NCBI RefSeq assembly: GCF_949769285.1
Contig: NZ_OX458331.1
Coordinates: 62,001 to 126,000 of the forward strand
Source of the DNA: Anaerococcus sp. Marseille-Q7828
GTDB taxonomy: Bacteria; Bacillota; Clostridia; Tissierellales; Peptoniphilaceae
Direction: 5' to 3'
DNA: 64,000 nt
Shown piece after piece: positions 7,287-16,561 of this stretch (positions within the stretch are counted from its first letter, which is position 1; every line of letters starts with the position of its first letter). The position numbers and the translations under genes were made by a program. The notes under the pieces were generated by a model that worked only from the letters and a program-made list of their open reading frames with translations, was not told the origin of the DNA and searched no databases.

Positions 7287-9039
7287 CATCCCCTCCTTTG
7301 TTTTGTATGTCGTAGGTTGTCCTATACATTTCATTTCTTTGGTAGAGTTCTTCGCCTGTACCAATGTCAGCAATTTCTCCATCGCCTAAGATGACAATTC
7401 TATCAGCATTTTCAAATGATGATAGCCTTTGAGATATGATTATTTGAGTCATATCCTTATCTAATTTATTAAATCCGTCTAAAAGTTTTGCTTCAGTCTT
7501 GGTATCTACTGCTGATGTTGAGTTATCTAAGATTAAGATTTTTGGTTTCTTTAGTAAAGACCTTGCTATAGTAAGTCTTTGTTTTTGGCCACCAGATACT
7601 CCAGATCCACCTTGGCCAAGTTCTGAATCGTATCCATCATTTCTTTCACTTACAAATTCGTCTGCTTGAGCGAGTTTTGCCATTGCTATTATTTCAGCAT
7701 CAGATGCATCCTCATCGCCCCATCTGAGGTTGTCTATAATCTTACCAGAAAATAAAGTGTTTTTCTGTAATACTATAGATACTCCATCTCTAAGAGTTGT
7801 AAGGTCATAATCTTTTATATCGTGTCCGCCGACTTTTAAACTTCCTTCTGTTATATCATAAAGTCTTGGAATAAGTTGTACAAGGGTGGATTTTGATGAA
7901 CCAGTTGGTCCAAGTATACCGATTACTTCTCCGGACTTGATATGAAGGTCTATATTCTTTAGTTGATAATTATCGCTATCCAAATCGTATTTGAAGCTTA
8001 CATTATCAAAATCAATCGATCCATCTTCTAAGTCTAGACCATCTATCTTATCGTCATTATCCATAGAAATTTCTCGTGTCAAAACTTCTTTAACCCTAGT
8101 AACTGATGGAGAAGAAGCCATAAGCATAGTTAGTACCATTGATAGGCCTATAAGGCTTCCAAGAAGCATCATAGCATACATATTAAAACTAACAAGGTCT
8201 CCAACACCCATATTTCCAGCTATGATTTCATTGCCACCAAACCAAGCTATTGCAATAAATGTCGCATATAATATAGCATTTGCTGTTGGAAATACATAAC
8301 TTATTGTTCCTTGGGATCCATCTGATAGCCTAAACATTTCCTCATTGGCCATAGAAAATTTATCTATCTCATATTTCTTTCTGACAAAGGCTTTAACAAC
8401 CCTCATATTATTAAGATTTTCTTCAATAATAAGATTCAATTTATCATATTGTTTACGAGTTTGTCTAAATTTTGGAATAGCCGATGACGTTATTGTCAAT
8501 AAAATCAATAATAAGATTGGCATAAGTATCAAAAATATTATTGAAAGCTTCCTACTAGTCTTAAAAGCTAGGAAAAAAGCAACTACAGCCATTACAAGAG
8601 TTTTTATAATAAATCTTGTTGTCATAAATGTCGATTGGGCCAAAGCCTGCATGTCACTGGTTAACCTTGTCAGTAGTGACGGTACTCCAAAATACTCAAA
8701 GTCTTCAAAAGAATAATCTTGAATCTTCCTAAATTGTTCCTTCCTAACATTATCTGTAAGTCCTGTTGATGTAATACCAGCATTTTTTGAAGCCTGAGTT
8801 CCAGTAAACATTGACAAAAGTGAAATCACAATTATAAGTCCACCGTATTTTAAAGCCTGGCTTGTGTCTTTTTGATAAATTACTTCATTTAAGATAATGC
8901 CCATAATAGCAGGAATCAAAAGTTCAAATATTGTTTCTAGCACAGTCATAAGCATGGAAATGCTTCTATTTTTCTTATACTGATTTAAGTATTGCTTTAA
9001 GTATGAAAAAGCGTGGTTAAATTCTTTTAAGCTATTCAT
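7276..9039 (-). CDS. ABC exporter subunit with degenerate catalytic site (TMD-NBD fusion)
   Basis: 587-residue partner half-transporter. TMD residues ~25-310; NBD with Walker A GPTGSSKS (377-384), signature VSGGQ (481-485), Walker B ILILD with Asn506 in place of the catalytic Glu, and Gln537 replacing the H-loop His. These losses match the degenerate site of asymmetric exporters of the BmrCD/TM287-288 type; its intact VSGGQ would complete the active site of the other subunit. The start overlaps the MarR gene in an ATGA junction. Expression is therefore probably controlled by that repressor. Substrate unknown. Confidence 0.9.
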   Translation of the reverse strand: MNSLKEFNHAFSYLKQYLNQYKKNRSISMLMTVLETIFELLIPAIMGIILNEVIYQKDTSQALKYGGLIIVISLLSMFTGTQASKNAGITSTGLTDNVRKEQFRKIQDYSFEDFEYFGVPSLLTRLTSDMQALAQSTFMTTRFIIKTLVMAVVAFFLAFKTSRKLSIIFLILMPILLLILLTITSSAIPKFRQTRKQYDKLNLIIEENLNNMRVVKAFVRKKYEIDKFSMANEEMFRLSDGSQGTISYVFPTANAILYATFIAIAWFGGNEIIAGNMGVGDLVSFNMYAMMLLGSLIGLSMVLTMLMASSPSVTRVKEVLTREISMDNDDKIDGLDLEDGSIDFDNVSFKYDLDSDNYQLKNIDLHIKSGEVIGILGPTGSSKSTLVQLIPRLYDITEGSLKVGGHDIKDYDLTTLRDGVSIVLQKNTLFSGKIIDNLRWGDEDASDAEIIAMAKLAQADEFVSERNDGYDSELGQGGSGVSGGQKQRLTIARSLLKKPKILILDNSTSAVDTKTEAKLLDGFNKLDKDMTQIIISQRLSSFENADRIVILGDGEIADIGTGEELYQRNEMYRTTYDIQNKGGDDDR

Positions 9040-9479
9040 ATATCCTCCCCCTTCATAATATTTTCTAAAACATCAATTATTTGATTGAGATCATCTTTAA
9101 TCGAATTTATTTTTTCTTCACCTAATTGATCATAAATTTCTTTGTTGGATGCCTTAAGTGAATCATTTATTTTCTTTACTTCTTTTGCACCTTTTTCTGT
9201 AAGGACTAGGGTTTTGACTCTCTTATCTTCCTTAGATGCTTGCATATAAAGAAAGTCATTTTCTTTTAAATTCAGTATTATAGAGTTTATTGTTTGCTTG
9301 GGCATTTGGAGTTTATTTACCAAGTCTTTTTGGGTAAGATTTTCTATCTTATCTATATGAAATAGGATGATAGACTCCAAATTATTTAAGCCAAAACTCT
9401 CAACTCTCTGTTTATTTAGTCCATTTAGTTTTCTTAACATTGAAAATATAATAAAAATTTCATATGATTTATCGTCCAA
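9036..9479 (-). CDS. MarR family transcriptional regulator
   Basis: 147-residue winged-helix regulator. DLVNKLQMPKQTINSIILNL (about residues 55-74) is the recognition helix region and KEDKRVKTLVLTEKG the wing with the conserved D-R pair; helices at both ends would form the dimer interface. First gene of an operon with two ABC exporter halves, overlapping the next by 4 nt, so it most likely represses its own operon and responds to a ligand exported by the pump. TTG start at 9479 is supported by AAAGGAGG 7 nt upstream. A near-perfect palindrome lies between its -35 and -10 hexamers. Confidence 0.9.
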   Translation of the reverse strand: MDDKSYEIFIIFSMLRKLNGLNKQRVESFGLNNLESIILFHIDKIENLTQKDLVNKLQMPKQTINSIILNLKENDFLYMQASKEDKRVKTLVLTEKGAKEVKKINDSLKASNKEIYDQLGEEKINSIKDDLNQIIDVLENIMKGEDI

Positions 9480-9505
9480 TTTCAGACCTCCTTTTAGACA
9501 TAAAT

Positions 9506-9535
9506 ATAATATAGTCTATAAATGGACTTTGTCAA
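9506..9535 (-). promoter_or_regulatory. promoter and candidate operator of the MarR-ABC operon
   Basis: Minus strand TTGACA (9530-9535), 18-bp spacer, TATTAT (9506-9511). The spacer holds the 16-bp palindrome AGTCCATTTATAGACT (9513-9528), with arms AGTC/GACT and inner AT/AT matches. Its position would let a bound MarR dimer block RNA polymerase. Confidence 0.75.
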
Positions 9536-9585
9536 GTTTAAAAATAGTATTTTTATTGTATAATATTAAAGCTAAAGGAGTAATG

Positions 9586-10491
9586 ATGAGACAATATTTA
9601 GAAAAACAAAATGTTGATAAAAACTTAATAGATCAACTTGAAATATACAGGAAAGAAAATGGACTATTCGACGATTCCAGAGTCGTTGAGCCAGAATTTA
9701 AATACTATGGCAAGGAAGTATTGGAACAAGCCATATCCGCCATCCTTGCAGGAAAAAACTTGCTTTTAACTGGCCCAAAGGCTACTGGTAAAAACGTACT
9801 TTCATCAAATCTTTCCTACCTATTTGCTAGACCATCGTGGAATGTTTCCTTCCATGTGAACACTGATTATAACTCTCTTATAGGCGCAGATACCTTTAAA
9901 GATGGAGAAGTTGTCTTTAGAAAAGGACCTATATACGAGGCTGCCATAAGGGGTGGATTTGCAGTACTTGATGAGATTAACATGGCAAAAAATGAAGCAA
10001 TTTCTGTACTTCACGCAAGTCTTGACCACAGAAGAATCATAGATATAGCTGGCTATGAGAAAATAAATCTTGATCCAAACACAAGATTTATAGCAACTAT
10101 GAACTACGGCTATGTCGGAACTCGTGAAGTGAACGAGGCCTTGGCTTCTAGATTTATGATTATAAATATGCCAAATATCACTAGAGAAAACTTAGACCAG
10201 CTTTTATCTGACACATTTCCAAGTCTTAAGGAAAAATATCGCAAGGCTTTCATAGATATGTTCATTTCCCTACAATTTAAATCTGAGAACAATGAAATTT
10301 CCACCAAGTCAGTCGACCTAAGAGGACTTATATCTGCTATCGACACAATGAAAGTTGGACTAAATCCTTATAATGCCATACTAATGGGTATCGCTAACAA
10401 GTCCTTTGATGAATTTGAACGAGAGATTGTAATTGATACCATTAAAAGCAAAATCCCGCAAAATATAGAAGAGAGCATATTCGATGACTGA
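9586..10491 (+). CDS. MoxR-type AAA+ ATPase
   Basis: 301-residue AAA+ ATPase of the MoxR group, chaperone-like ATPases that act on a partner VWA protein. Seen: unusual Walker A GPKATGKN (63-70, Asn in place of Ser/Thr), Walker B FAVLDEIN (125-132), sensor 1 FIATMNYG and the arginine-finger region NEALASRF. The second ATG (9586) is preferred to 9583 because AAAGGAG lies 5 nt before it. It overlaps the downstream VWA gene by 8 nt, so the two proteins are probably made in concert. A TATAAT at 9559-9564 is the likely -10. Target process unknown. Confidence 0.88.
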   Translation: MRQYLEKQNVDKNLIDQLEIYRKENGLFDDSRVVEPEFKYYGKEVLEQAISAILAGKNLLLTGPKATGKNVLSSNLSYLFARPSWNVSFHVNTDYNSLIGADTFKDGEVVFRKGPIYEAAIRGGFAVLDEINMAKNEAISVLHASLDHRRIIDIAGYEKINLDPNTRFIATMNYGYVGTREVNEALASRFMIINMPNITRENLDQLLSDTFPSLKEKYRKAFIDMFISLQFKSENNEISTKSVDLRGLISAIDTMKVGLNPYNAILMGIANKSFDEFEREIVIDTIKSKIPQNIEESIFDD

Positions 10492-12202
10492 ATCATTGGA
10501 TAAGATCCGTGAATATAATATTATTTGGGATTTTAGTGAAAATTATAAATTCACTCCCAAAAAAACTTATCCCATGGATGAAGTTTTCAAAAATATTATA
10601 GCGGGTTTTACAATTAAAACTTTTGATACAAAAATGCTCGATTCATTCTTTGCTTATCTTTATGAAAATAATCCTTTTTATGAGGACTTCAAATTTATGA
10701 CAAATCTTTTGATAGAAGATATTTGTGTCAAAGAACTTAGTAAAGATAATCTTGTCATAGAAGATTTGCAAAAAAAATTCGCCAAAAAATCATACTATAA
10801 ATACAGCCACCACAACCCAGACAATCTAAAAGAGCAAGTTGAAAAAGCTTACTATGGACAAATCCTTGGCAAACCTATCATAGAAGGGGCTATTTTTAGA
10901 AATATTTACCAGGCTGTTTTTTCCATATATACAACCGATACCAGTAGTCTGATTGACGAGCTAAATAAGGTCTTCAAAACTTACTTTAGATTTGATAGAA
11001 CTAAAGAATACGACGAGATGTTTGAGGAAATGGTTAAGGAGAAAAAGGCCAAGGAATTCAAAAACAGTGAAGATAAACCATCAGAGTATTCCGATGAGAA
11101 TATTGACCAACAATTTGCCATTGGTTCAGCCGAATTTACCGGCAATATCTACTACGCTGACAAAAAAGAAGACCTAAACAAGAACTTACTCTTCTTAAAT
11201 TCTAACCAAGATGACTACCACTCCTCAGATGAATTTATAGAAGACTTTTTTGGCAAGTCCATTCTTTCTAAAAACATAGTAGAAAATATAGAAAAAGAAG
11301 TATCAACAGGCATTCACCAAAATAAGAAACTTTATTTTACAAAAGGTGTATATTCAAACAAGGCTAACGCCAAATTTTACAAGAAAAAGCGTAAGGAACA
11401 ATCTGATAAAAATAAAAATTATATAGAAAAGAACCATGCCATAAACCACAGAAATATCAACCAATTAAGTCTTGCCATCAAAAATTCTCTAGCAAGCTAC
11501 GAAGATTATGAAGACAGGATAAAAAACTACGGTGCAATAGATTCCACCAAGGTATGGCGAGCATCAATAATCCATGATTACAATGTATTTAACAATATCG
11601 AAAATGACGATGTCAAAAAATTTAAAGTAGACCTAATACTCGACTCATCAGCAAGTCAAATCCACAGGCAACATATAGTGGCAAATCAAGCCTATATAAT
11701 CGCAAAATCTATGGACTTAGTGGGTATACCTATAAGGATCACTGGTTTTTCTACTTTACGTGAACATACAGTTTTTACTGTATATAGAGATTACACAGAA
11801 AAAAATAAAAACGAAGAACTTTATAATTTCTTTGCAGCTGGATCAAATAGAGACGGTCTCGCCTTTAAGACCCTCCACCATATCATAGACACCAAGGATG
11901 ATAGCAAACACATCATAATAGTCCTATCCGATGGCAAGCCAAATGACGAAAGAGCCAATATCAACACAGCAAAACTCAAAGATAAGGACCAATACACAGG
12001 TAAAATAGCAATCGATGATACAGCTTTTGAGATAAGAAACCTTAGAAACGACAATGTTTCAGTCCTTGGAGTCTTCACAGGAGAAGATGAAGACGTTGAA
12101 AACGCAAAGCTAATTTACAACAAAGACTTTGTAAGAATAACAAATTTGGAAAACTTTTCAAAGATAGTTTCAATATTTATGAAAAATCAAATACTAATGT
12201 AA
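10484..12202 (+). CDS. VWA-domain protein, MoxR partner
   Basis: 572-residue cytosolic protein. The C-terminal third is a von Willebrand A domain: DLILDSSAS with MIDAS residues D387, S389 and S391, and later IIIVLSDGKPND supplying the conserved Asp. The N-terminal two thirds are helical, charged and not recognised. No signal peptide or TM segment. The pairing with a MoxR ATPase is typical for AAA+/VWA two-gene modules (NorQ/NorD, CbbQ/CbbO types) that insert metals or remodel protein complexes; none of the known client enzymes is adjacent. Starts at ATG 10484 inside the 3' end of the moxR gene. Confidence 0.85.
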   Translation: MTESLDKIREYNIIWDFSENYKFTPKKTYPMDEVFKNIIAGFTIKTFDTKMLDSFFAYLYENNPFYEDFKFMTNLLIEDICVKELSKDNLVIEDLQKKFAKKSYYKYSHHNPDNLKEQVEKAYYGQILGKPIIEGAIFRNIYQAVFSIYTTDTSSLIDELNKVFKTYFRFDRTKEYDEMFEEMVKEKKAKEFKNSEDKPSEYSDENIDQQFAIGSAEFTGNIYYADKKEDLNKNLLFLNSNQDDYHSSDEFIEDFFGKSILSKNIVENIEKEVSTGIHQNKKLYFTKGVYSNKANAKFYKKKRKEQSDKNKNYIEKNHAINHRNINQLSLAIKNSLASYEDYEDRIKNYGAIDSTKVWRASIIHDYNVFNNIENDDVKKFKVDLILDSSASQIHRQHIVANQAYIIAKSMDLVGIPIRITGFSTLREHTVFTVYRDYTEKNKNEELYNFFAAGSNRDGLAFKTLHHIIDTKDDSKHIIIVLSDGKPNDERANINTAKLKDKDQYTGKIAIDDTAFEIRNLRNDNVSVLGVFTGEDEDVENAKLIYNKDFVRITNLENFSKIVSIFMKNQILM

Positions 12203-12274
12203 AAAGCAGGCCAATGGCTCATTGAATTAGGGATTTTAGAAGAACTGATTTAAAGAGTCTTTAGGCGGCAATAG

Positions 12275-12307
12275 AAAAGGCTATGAGTTTAATGCTCACA
12301 GCCTTTT
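12275..12307. terminator. bidirectional terminator between convergent genes
   Basis: AAAAGGCTATGAG pairs with CTCACAGCCTTTT (one mismatch), with A-run on one side and T-run on the other. It serves both the VWA gene and the leftward ABC permease gene. Confidence 0.8.
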
Positions 12308-12309
12308 TC

Positions 12310-14808
12310 TTATATACTCTTGAAAGTATTATCTGAGTTTTCGTTTATTGTTTTAAGACCACTTTTTATTGCAAATAAAACTCCTGCAATCATAAATACA
12401 AATACTACTATTAGAGGGATATAATTCATATTTGTTATCAGACCTTTTATCGCAAATGCTAATTCATAGTTACTTCTATAGGCTCTAAATGCAATTCCAA
12501 TAATGAACATAAAGATATAGGCTAAGAAAATATTTTTAAACAATATTTTCCCTTCTCCAAAGACCATCTTTTCCATTTGTTTTTCTGTCATACCTGTAGT
12601 GGATAGGAGTTTAAAATCATTGAATCTTGCTCTAAGGTTTCCTTTAAAACTATTGTAGGCGTTGGAAAGAGCGATTGTTATCAGAATGATTTGAATAGCT
12701 AGGTTTAAAAGTCTTTCATTCCTTGTTTGCTCTTTACTTGTTGCTTCTCTTAAAATTTCTGTAGCTGTTCCATGGTCAGACTTTGGTACATAATTTGAAA
12801 TTACTTTTTCGGCATCTTCAAATACTTTTTCCTTGTTTTTTTCAGCTTTTATTTTTACAAAATAATAGTAAACAGGATCTGATTTATCTATTCCATACTC
12901 ATCAATAAATTTCTTCATATTACTTGTGCTTGTGTAGATGGGTATTTCATTATTATCATAAGCTTCTAAGTCATAAGGCATTTCATCAATACTTGCGTCA
13001 ATTTTTATATTTATTGGTTTGCCCTGTGCATTATATTTTAAAGTAACTTTTCCTGTATCCTTATCAGAAATTTTTATATACTCGCTAAAAGCGTAAGGCG
13101 TTCTATTGTCTTCTCTTATCTTATTAAGCAATAAGTAAGATGCATTAGGCATGTTATTTTCTTTTAAAATTGTTTCAAAATCTTCATCTGTTAAAGCATA
13201 TAAACTTGCATATAGTCTATCATTTTCTATTTTGCCACTAGCTAAAGAATCTTTTAAATCTTTAGAAATTAAATCTTTATTATCGTCAACATAAAATTTT
13301 GTGTCATTTCTTTGATATAGGTGAAGCTCTTTTATTCCGTCAACTTTTTCTAAATCAGCTAATAAGTTTTTATCTAAATTCTTATCAGTGTAAATACTTG
13401 AATTAAAATTGTAAGGACTTTTATAAGAGTTATATTTTTCGTTCAAAGTTCTATATGATTGGCTAACTAAAACTGTAGTCAGTACAAAGGCAGAAAGAGC
13501 CATTGAGATTACAATAATTCGATAGGTTGATCGATATGACCTATAATAATCTTTTGCTAAAGTCTTTTCTATAGGTCCATTTATTTTTGATTTTCCTAAT
13601 TTTATATTTTTTTCTGTAATCCCATTTAAACCTTCTATTATCTTTAATTTTGCACTTTTCCTAGCAGGGATTGTCGCAGATAAATATACTGTCAAAAGCG
13701 ATAATAAAATAATTATTAAAATAGAAGTAGGATCTAAATAAACTAGGTGAAAATCTGGTGCCTTAAAACTTTCTCCAATTATCTCAGACATATTCTTATA
13801 GGATACTGAGTTATTAAGCCACATTAAATACATTAATAAGTTTGCGAAAACCCAGGATAGAAGTGTACCTAAGGCTACTGGCAATGCAGATAGTTTAAAG
13901 GCTTTCTTTTTTATCATTTTTTTAACTTGTTTTGCAGTCATACCTGTGCTTTTTAATAGGGCAATTTCTTTTAAATCTCTATTATTCCATACGTTAAAAG
14001 CACCATAGATAATAAAAGCAAATAGAAGAACTAGAAAGAAATACGCACTATACTCTTCTACAGCAGATTTTATCACTGACTTAGGCGGAAATATTCCTTG
14101 AGGATAAATCAACTTATACTCTAAAATATCTGTGTTATAAGATAGTCTTCCTATGTCTATTGAAGACTTCTCGTCTATATTCATAGTAGATAAAATTTCT
14201 CTAGTCTTTGTATAAGTATCTCTTGGATGCTTATACCATATTAAGGCTTCTAAACCTCTATTGTTTTTTAATAAGTCTATCTTTTTATCACTATCAGCCA
14301 TAGTAAGAAACATAGACTTTTCAAAAGAATATCCATAATCATCATAGACTCCAACTATGGTATAAGTTTTATCACTTGCAGTAATTTTAGAGCCTATATT
14401 ATAATTTTTATTCTTTGTTAAAAATCTTTCAGGCACTAATAGTTCATTTGAATTATTAGGTTCTCTTCCTTTTTTTATTTCGTAGCCAGTTAATAGGTTG
14501 CTATATTTTCCATTTTCATAAATATTTGCATTTAAATCTGTCTCTATGATTTTATTAAAAGAAATTTTTTCTATATCCGTATCATTTATTAATTTATCAT
14601 ATAGTTTTTCATCAACTTCAGTAATTGCTACATGGTAGTCTCCAATAGTTTTTCTTACGTAGTTATACTTGTCATATTTTAAGGATCCTACAATAAATAC
14701 AACTGTACCTAGCAATATAACTGCTAAAAGTATGGAAATTTTAATAGCAAAACTGTCTTTCTTATTATTTTTTACAGCTCCATCAGCTAGGTCATTAATA
14801 ATTTTCAT
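12310..14808 (-). CDS. ABC transporter permease with two FtsX domains
   Basis: 832-residue membrane protein of the FtsX/MacB permease superfamily. N-terminal TM (about residues 24-45), large extracytoplasmic domain to ~245, three TM helices around 250-395 (first FtsX domain), a further TM near 430, a second extracytoplasmic domain ~455-680, and three C-terminal helices (~695-820). This duplicated layout is typical of lantibiotic/peptide-resistance or lipoprotein-type exporters. ATG 14808 is chosen because AGGAG lies 9 nt upstream; ATG 14817 would abut that site. It overlaps the ATPase gene by 14 nt and belongs with the two-component genes downstream. Confidence 0.85.
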   Translation of the reverse strand: MKIINDLADGAVKNNKKDSFAIKISILLAVILLGTVVFIVGSLKYDKYNYVRKTIGDYHVAITEVDEKLYDKLINDTDIEKISFNKIIETDLNANIYENGKYSNLLTGYEIKKGREPNNSNELLVPERFLTKNKNYNIGSKITASDKTYTIVGVYDDYGYSFEKSMFLTMADSDKKIDLLKNNRGLEALIWYKHPRDTYTKTREILSTMNIDEKSSIDIGRLSYNTDILEYKLIYPQGIFPPKSVIKSAVEEYSAYFFLVLLFAFIIYGAFNVWNNRDLKEIALLKSTGMTAKQVKKMIKKKAFKLSALPVALGTLLSWVFANLLMYLMWLNNSVSYKNMSEIIGESFKAPDFHLVYLDPTSILIIILLSLLTVYLSATIPARKSAKLKIIEGLNGITEKNIKLGKSKINGPIEKTLAKDYYRSYRSTYRIIVISMALSAFVLTTVLVSQSYRTLNEKYNSYKSPYNFNSSIYTDKNLDKNLLADLEKVDGIKELHLYQRNDTKFYVDDNKDLISKDLKDSLASGKIENDRLYASLYALTDEDFETILKENNMPNASYLLLNKIREDNRTPYAFSEYIKISDKDTGKVTLKYNAQGKPINIKIDASIDEMPYDLEAYDNNEIPIYTSTSNMKKFIDEYGIDKSDPVYYYFVKIKAEKNKEKVFEDAEKVISNYVPKSDHGTATEILREATSKEQTRNERLLNLAIQIILITIALSNAYNSFKGNLRARFNDFKLLSTTGMTEKQMEKMVFGEGKILFKNIFLAYIFMFIIGIAFRAYRSNYELAFAIKGLITNMNYIPLIVVFVFMIAGVLFAIKSGLKTINENSDNTFKSI

Positions 14809-15484
14809 AAGTTTCATCTCCTAAGAAATTTAACCTACCATCTACTATTCTATAGACCTTATCACAAGAATTTGCTACTTTTTCATCATGAGTTATTATC
14901 ATAATTGTAGAATTTAATCTCTTATTTACAAATCTGAAAAGTCCTGTGATTTCTTCAGAATTTTTTCTATCGAGATTTCCTGTAGGCTCATCTGCTAAGA
15001 TTATTGCAGGTCTTGTAATCAAACTTCTGGCAATAGCGACTCTTTGTTGCTCTCCACCGGATAATTGTTTTGGATACCTATCAAGCTTTCCTTCTATTCC
15101 TAGTATCGATAAAATTTCCTTTAAATATTCTTCATCTGCCTTTTTATTGTCTAACAAAAGAGGAAGTAAAATATTTTTTCGAACGTTGATGTTTGGAATC
15201 AAATTAAAAAATTGATAGACAACGCCTATATTCCTTCTTCGAAAGATTGTCATCTCATCTTTATTAAACTTAGTAATATTTTTATCTTGAATAAAAATAT
15301 CCCCACTTGTTGGTTTATCAACTCCTGCAAGTAAATGGAGTAGTGTAGATTTGCCAGATCCACTGTCTCCAATGATGGCAACTAGGTCTCCTTTTTCTAG
15401 TTCAAAGTTTACATTTGAAAGGGCATTTACTTCTACTCCGCCATTATATGTTTTTGTTAAATCAACTGTTTTTACTATATTCAT
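14795..15484 (-). CDS. ABC transporter ATP-binding protein (MacB/Bce-like)
   Basis: 229-residue ATPase of the LolD/MacB/BceA group, energising the neighbouring FtsX-type permease. Walker A GDSGSGKST, Q-loop VVYQFFNLIP, signature LSGGEQQR, Walker B AIILADEPTGNLD, H-loop MIITHD are all intact. Start ATG 15484 has GGAGG upstream. A direct repeat at 15524-15542 sits at the promoter, suggesting control by the adjacent response regulator, as in BceRS-BceAB systems. Substrate is likely an antimicrobial peptide or lipid-linked compound, by analogy only. Confidence 0.9.
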   Translation of the reverse strand: MNIVKTVDLTKTYNGGVEVNALSNVNFELEKGDLVAIIGDSGSGKSTLLHLLAGVDKPTSGDIFIQDKNITKFNKDEMTIFRRRNIGVVYQFFNLIPNINVRKNILLPLLLDNKKADEEYLKEILSILGIEGKLDRYPKQLSGGEQQRVAIARSLITRPAIILADEPTGNLDRKNSEEITGLFRFVNKRLNSTIMIITHDEKVANSCDKVYRIVDGRLNFLGDETYENY

Positions 15485-15523
15485 ATTGTATCCTCCTTAA
15501 CTTGTCCATATAATATTAGACTT

Positions 15524-15542
15524 AAGTGACTGGAAAGTGACT
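15524..15542 (-). promoter_or_regulatory. direct repeat, candidate response-regulator site
   Basis: AAGTGACT occurs at 15524-15531 and 15535-15542 (plus strand), an 11-bp period, i.e. one helical turn, as expected for an OmpR-family dimer. It lies where the -35 would be, 5 bp from a TAATAT -10 (15513-15518) of the ABC genes. Confidence 0.65.
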
Positions 15543-15543
15543 A

Positions 15544-15576
15544 GAAAAAAACTGTGTCTTATTTTTAGACACAGTC
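15544..15576 (-). terminator. terminator after the histidine kinase gene
   Basis: Minus strand ACTGTGTCT and AGACACAGT form a 9-bp stem followed by a T-run. It separates the regulator operon from the ABC operon. Confidence 0.9.
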
Positions 15577-15583
15577 TTAAAAT

Positions 15584-16561
15584 TTAATTATAAAATCTCA
15601 GTTCAAAGGAATTTGATTTCTTCCCCTTACGATATAAAAGCTCTCCATTTTGTCTTTCCATAACAGATTTTGCCATAGGAAGCCCAATCCCATAGCCTTT
15701 TGAATTCGGATCTGCTTTATAAAAACGTCTAAAAACTTTTTCTAACATTTCTCTATCTAAGCCATCTGAGAAATCTTCTACTAATATGCTCTTATATAAG
15801 TTCGTATCTTTTAGATGAATTTCTATATGTCTATCTTCTGTTGCTTCTAGACCATTTTTCATCACATTAAATACCGCTTCATAGGTCCACTTCTTATCGC
15901 ATATAAGATCAAAATCTTCTCCATAAAGAGAAATTTCAATATTATCATTGATAAAATAATCTTTTAGATTTTGTGTGATGTCTTCAATTAATTCTTGAGC
16001 AGATATACTGTCTTTTATCATTTCTATTGTACCAGAATCAAGGGCTGCAAGTTTTAATAAAATGTCAGATAAGTTGTGGAGTCTAAGCAAATTATCTCTA
16101 AGTCTTTCTATATACTCTTCTGAAGAATTTTTATCTTCGGCTTCTAATAAGTCTAACAATAATAGTGATCCAGTCAACGGAGTTTTTATTTGATGGGCAA
16201 TGTCTTCAGTATATTCTCTTAAAGTTTCCTTATTTTTCTTTGCATTTTCAGCTATTCTCTTATTTTCTATAATAATTTTAATAATCTCATCTCTGAGTTT
16301 ACCAAATTCATCATCTATAATTTCATAATTGTCTGAGTCTATATCAAGTGAATGTAGGAGGTTAAATATATTATTAATTTTATCCTCTAGATCTATTTCT
16401 TTTTTCTTTTCAAATTTTCTAATAATTAGAAACAGAATTATATTTATAAGTAAAAAACCTATAAGTGTTAGAATATCAAATCTTGGATTGAGATAAACTA
16501 CAAACAAAGACATTATCAAATTTAAAATTAAGACAAGTAAAATATTTTTGTTTTTACTCAT
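15584..16561 (-). CDS. sensor histidine kinase, short-loop (BceS-like) type
   Basis: 325-residue membrane kinase. Two TM helices (about 7-23 and 29-47) are joined by only a few residues, the intramembrane-sensing architecture of BceS-type kinases that read their ABC transporter instead of a ligand. HisKA phospho-acceptor H123 in AHQIKTPLTG; N-box NVMKNGLEA near 240; G-box KGYGIGLPMAKS near 295. It overlaps the response-regulator gene by 8 nt and sits next to a matching FtsX-type ABC pair, so the four genes likely form a peptide-detoxification module. Confidence 0.88.
   Translation of the reverse strand: MSKNKNILLVLILNLIMSLFVVYLNPRFDILTLIGFLLINIILFLIIRKFEKKKEIDLEDKINNIFNLLHSLDIDSDNYEIIDDEFGKLRDEIIKIIIENKRIAENAKKNKETLREYTEDIAHQIKTPLTGSLLLLDLLEAEDKNSSEEYIERLRDNLLRLHNLSDILLKLAALDSGTIEMIKDSISAQELIEDITQNLKDYFINDNIEISLYGEDFDLICDKKWTYEAVFNVMKNGLEATEDRHIEIHLKDTNLYKSILVEDFSDGLDREMLEKVFRRFYKADPNSKGYGIGLPMAKSVMERQNGELLYRKGKKSNSFELRFYN

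Noticed and set aside
7287-7382. Longer N-terminus of the ABC exporter gene
   Set aside because: The extension overlaps the partner gene's coding frame and no ribosome site supports it; ATG 7286 has one.
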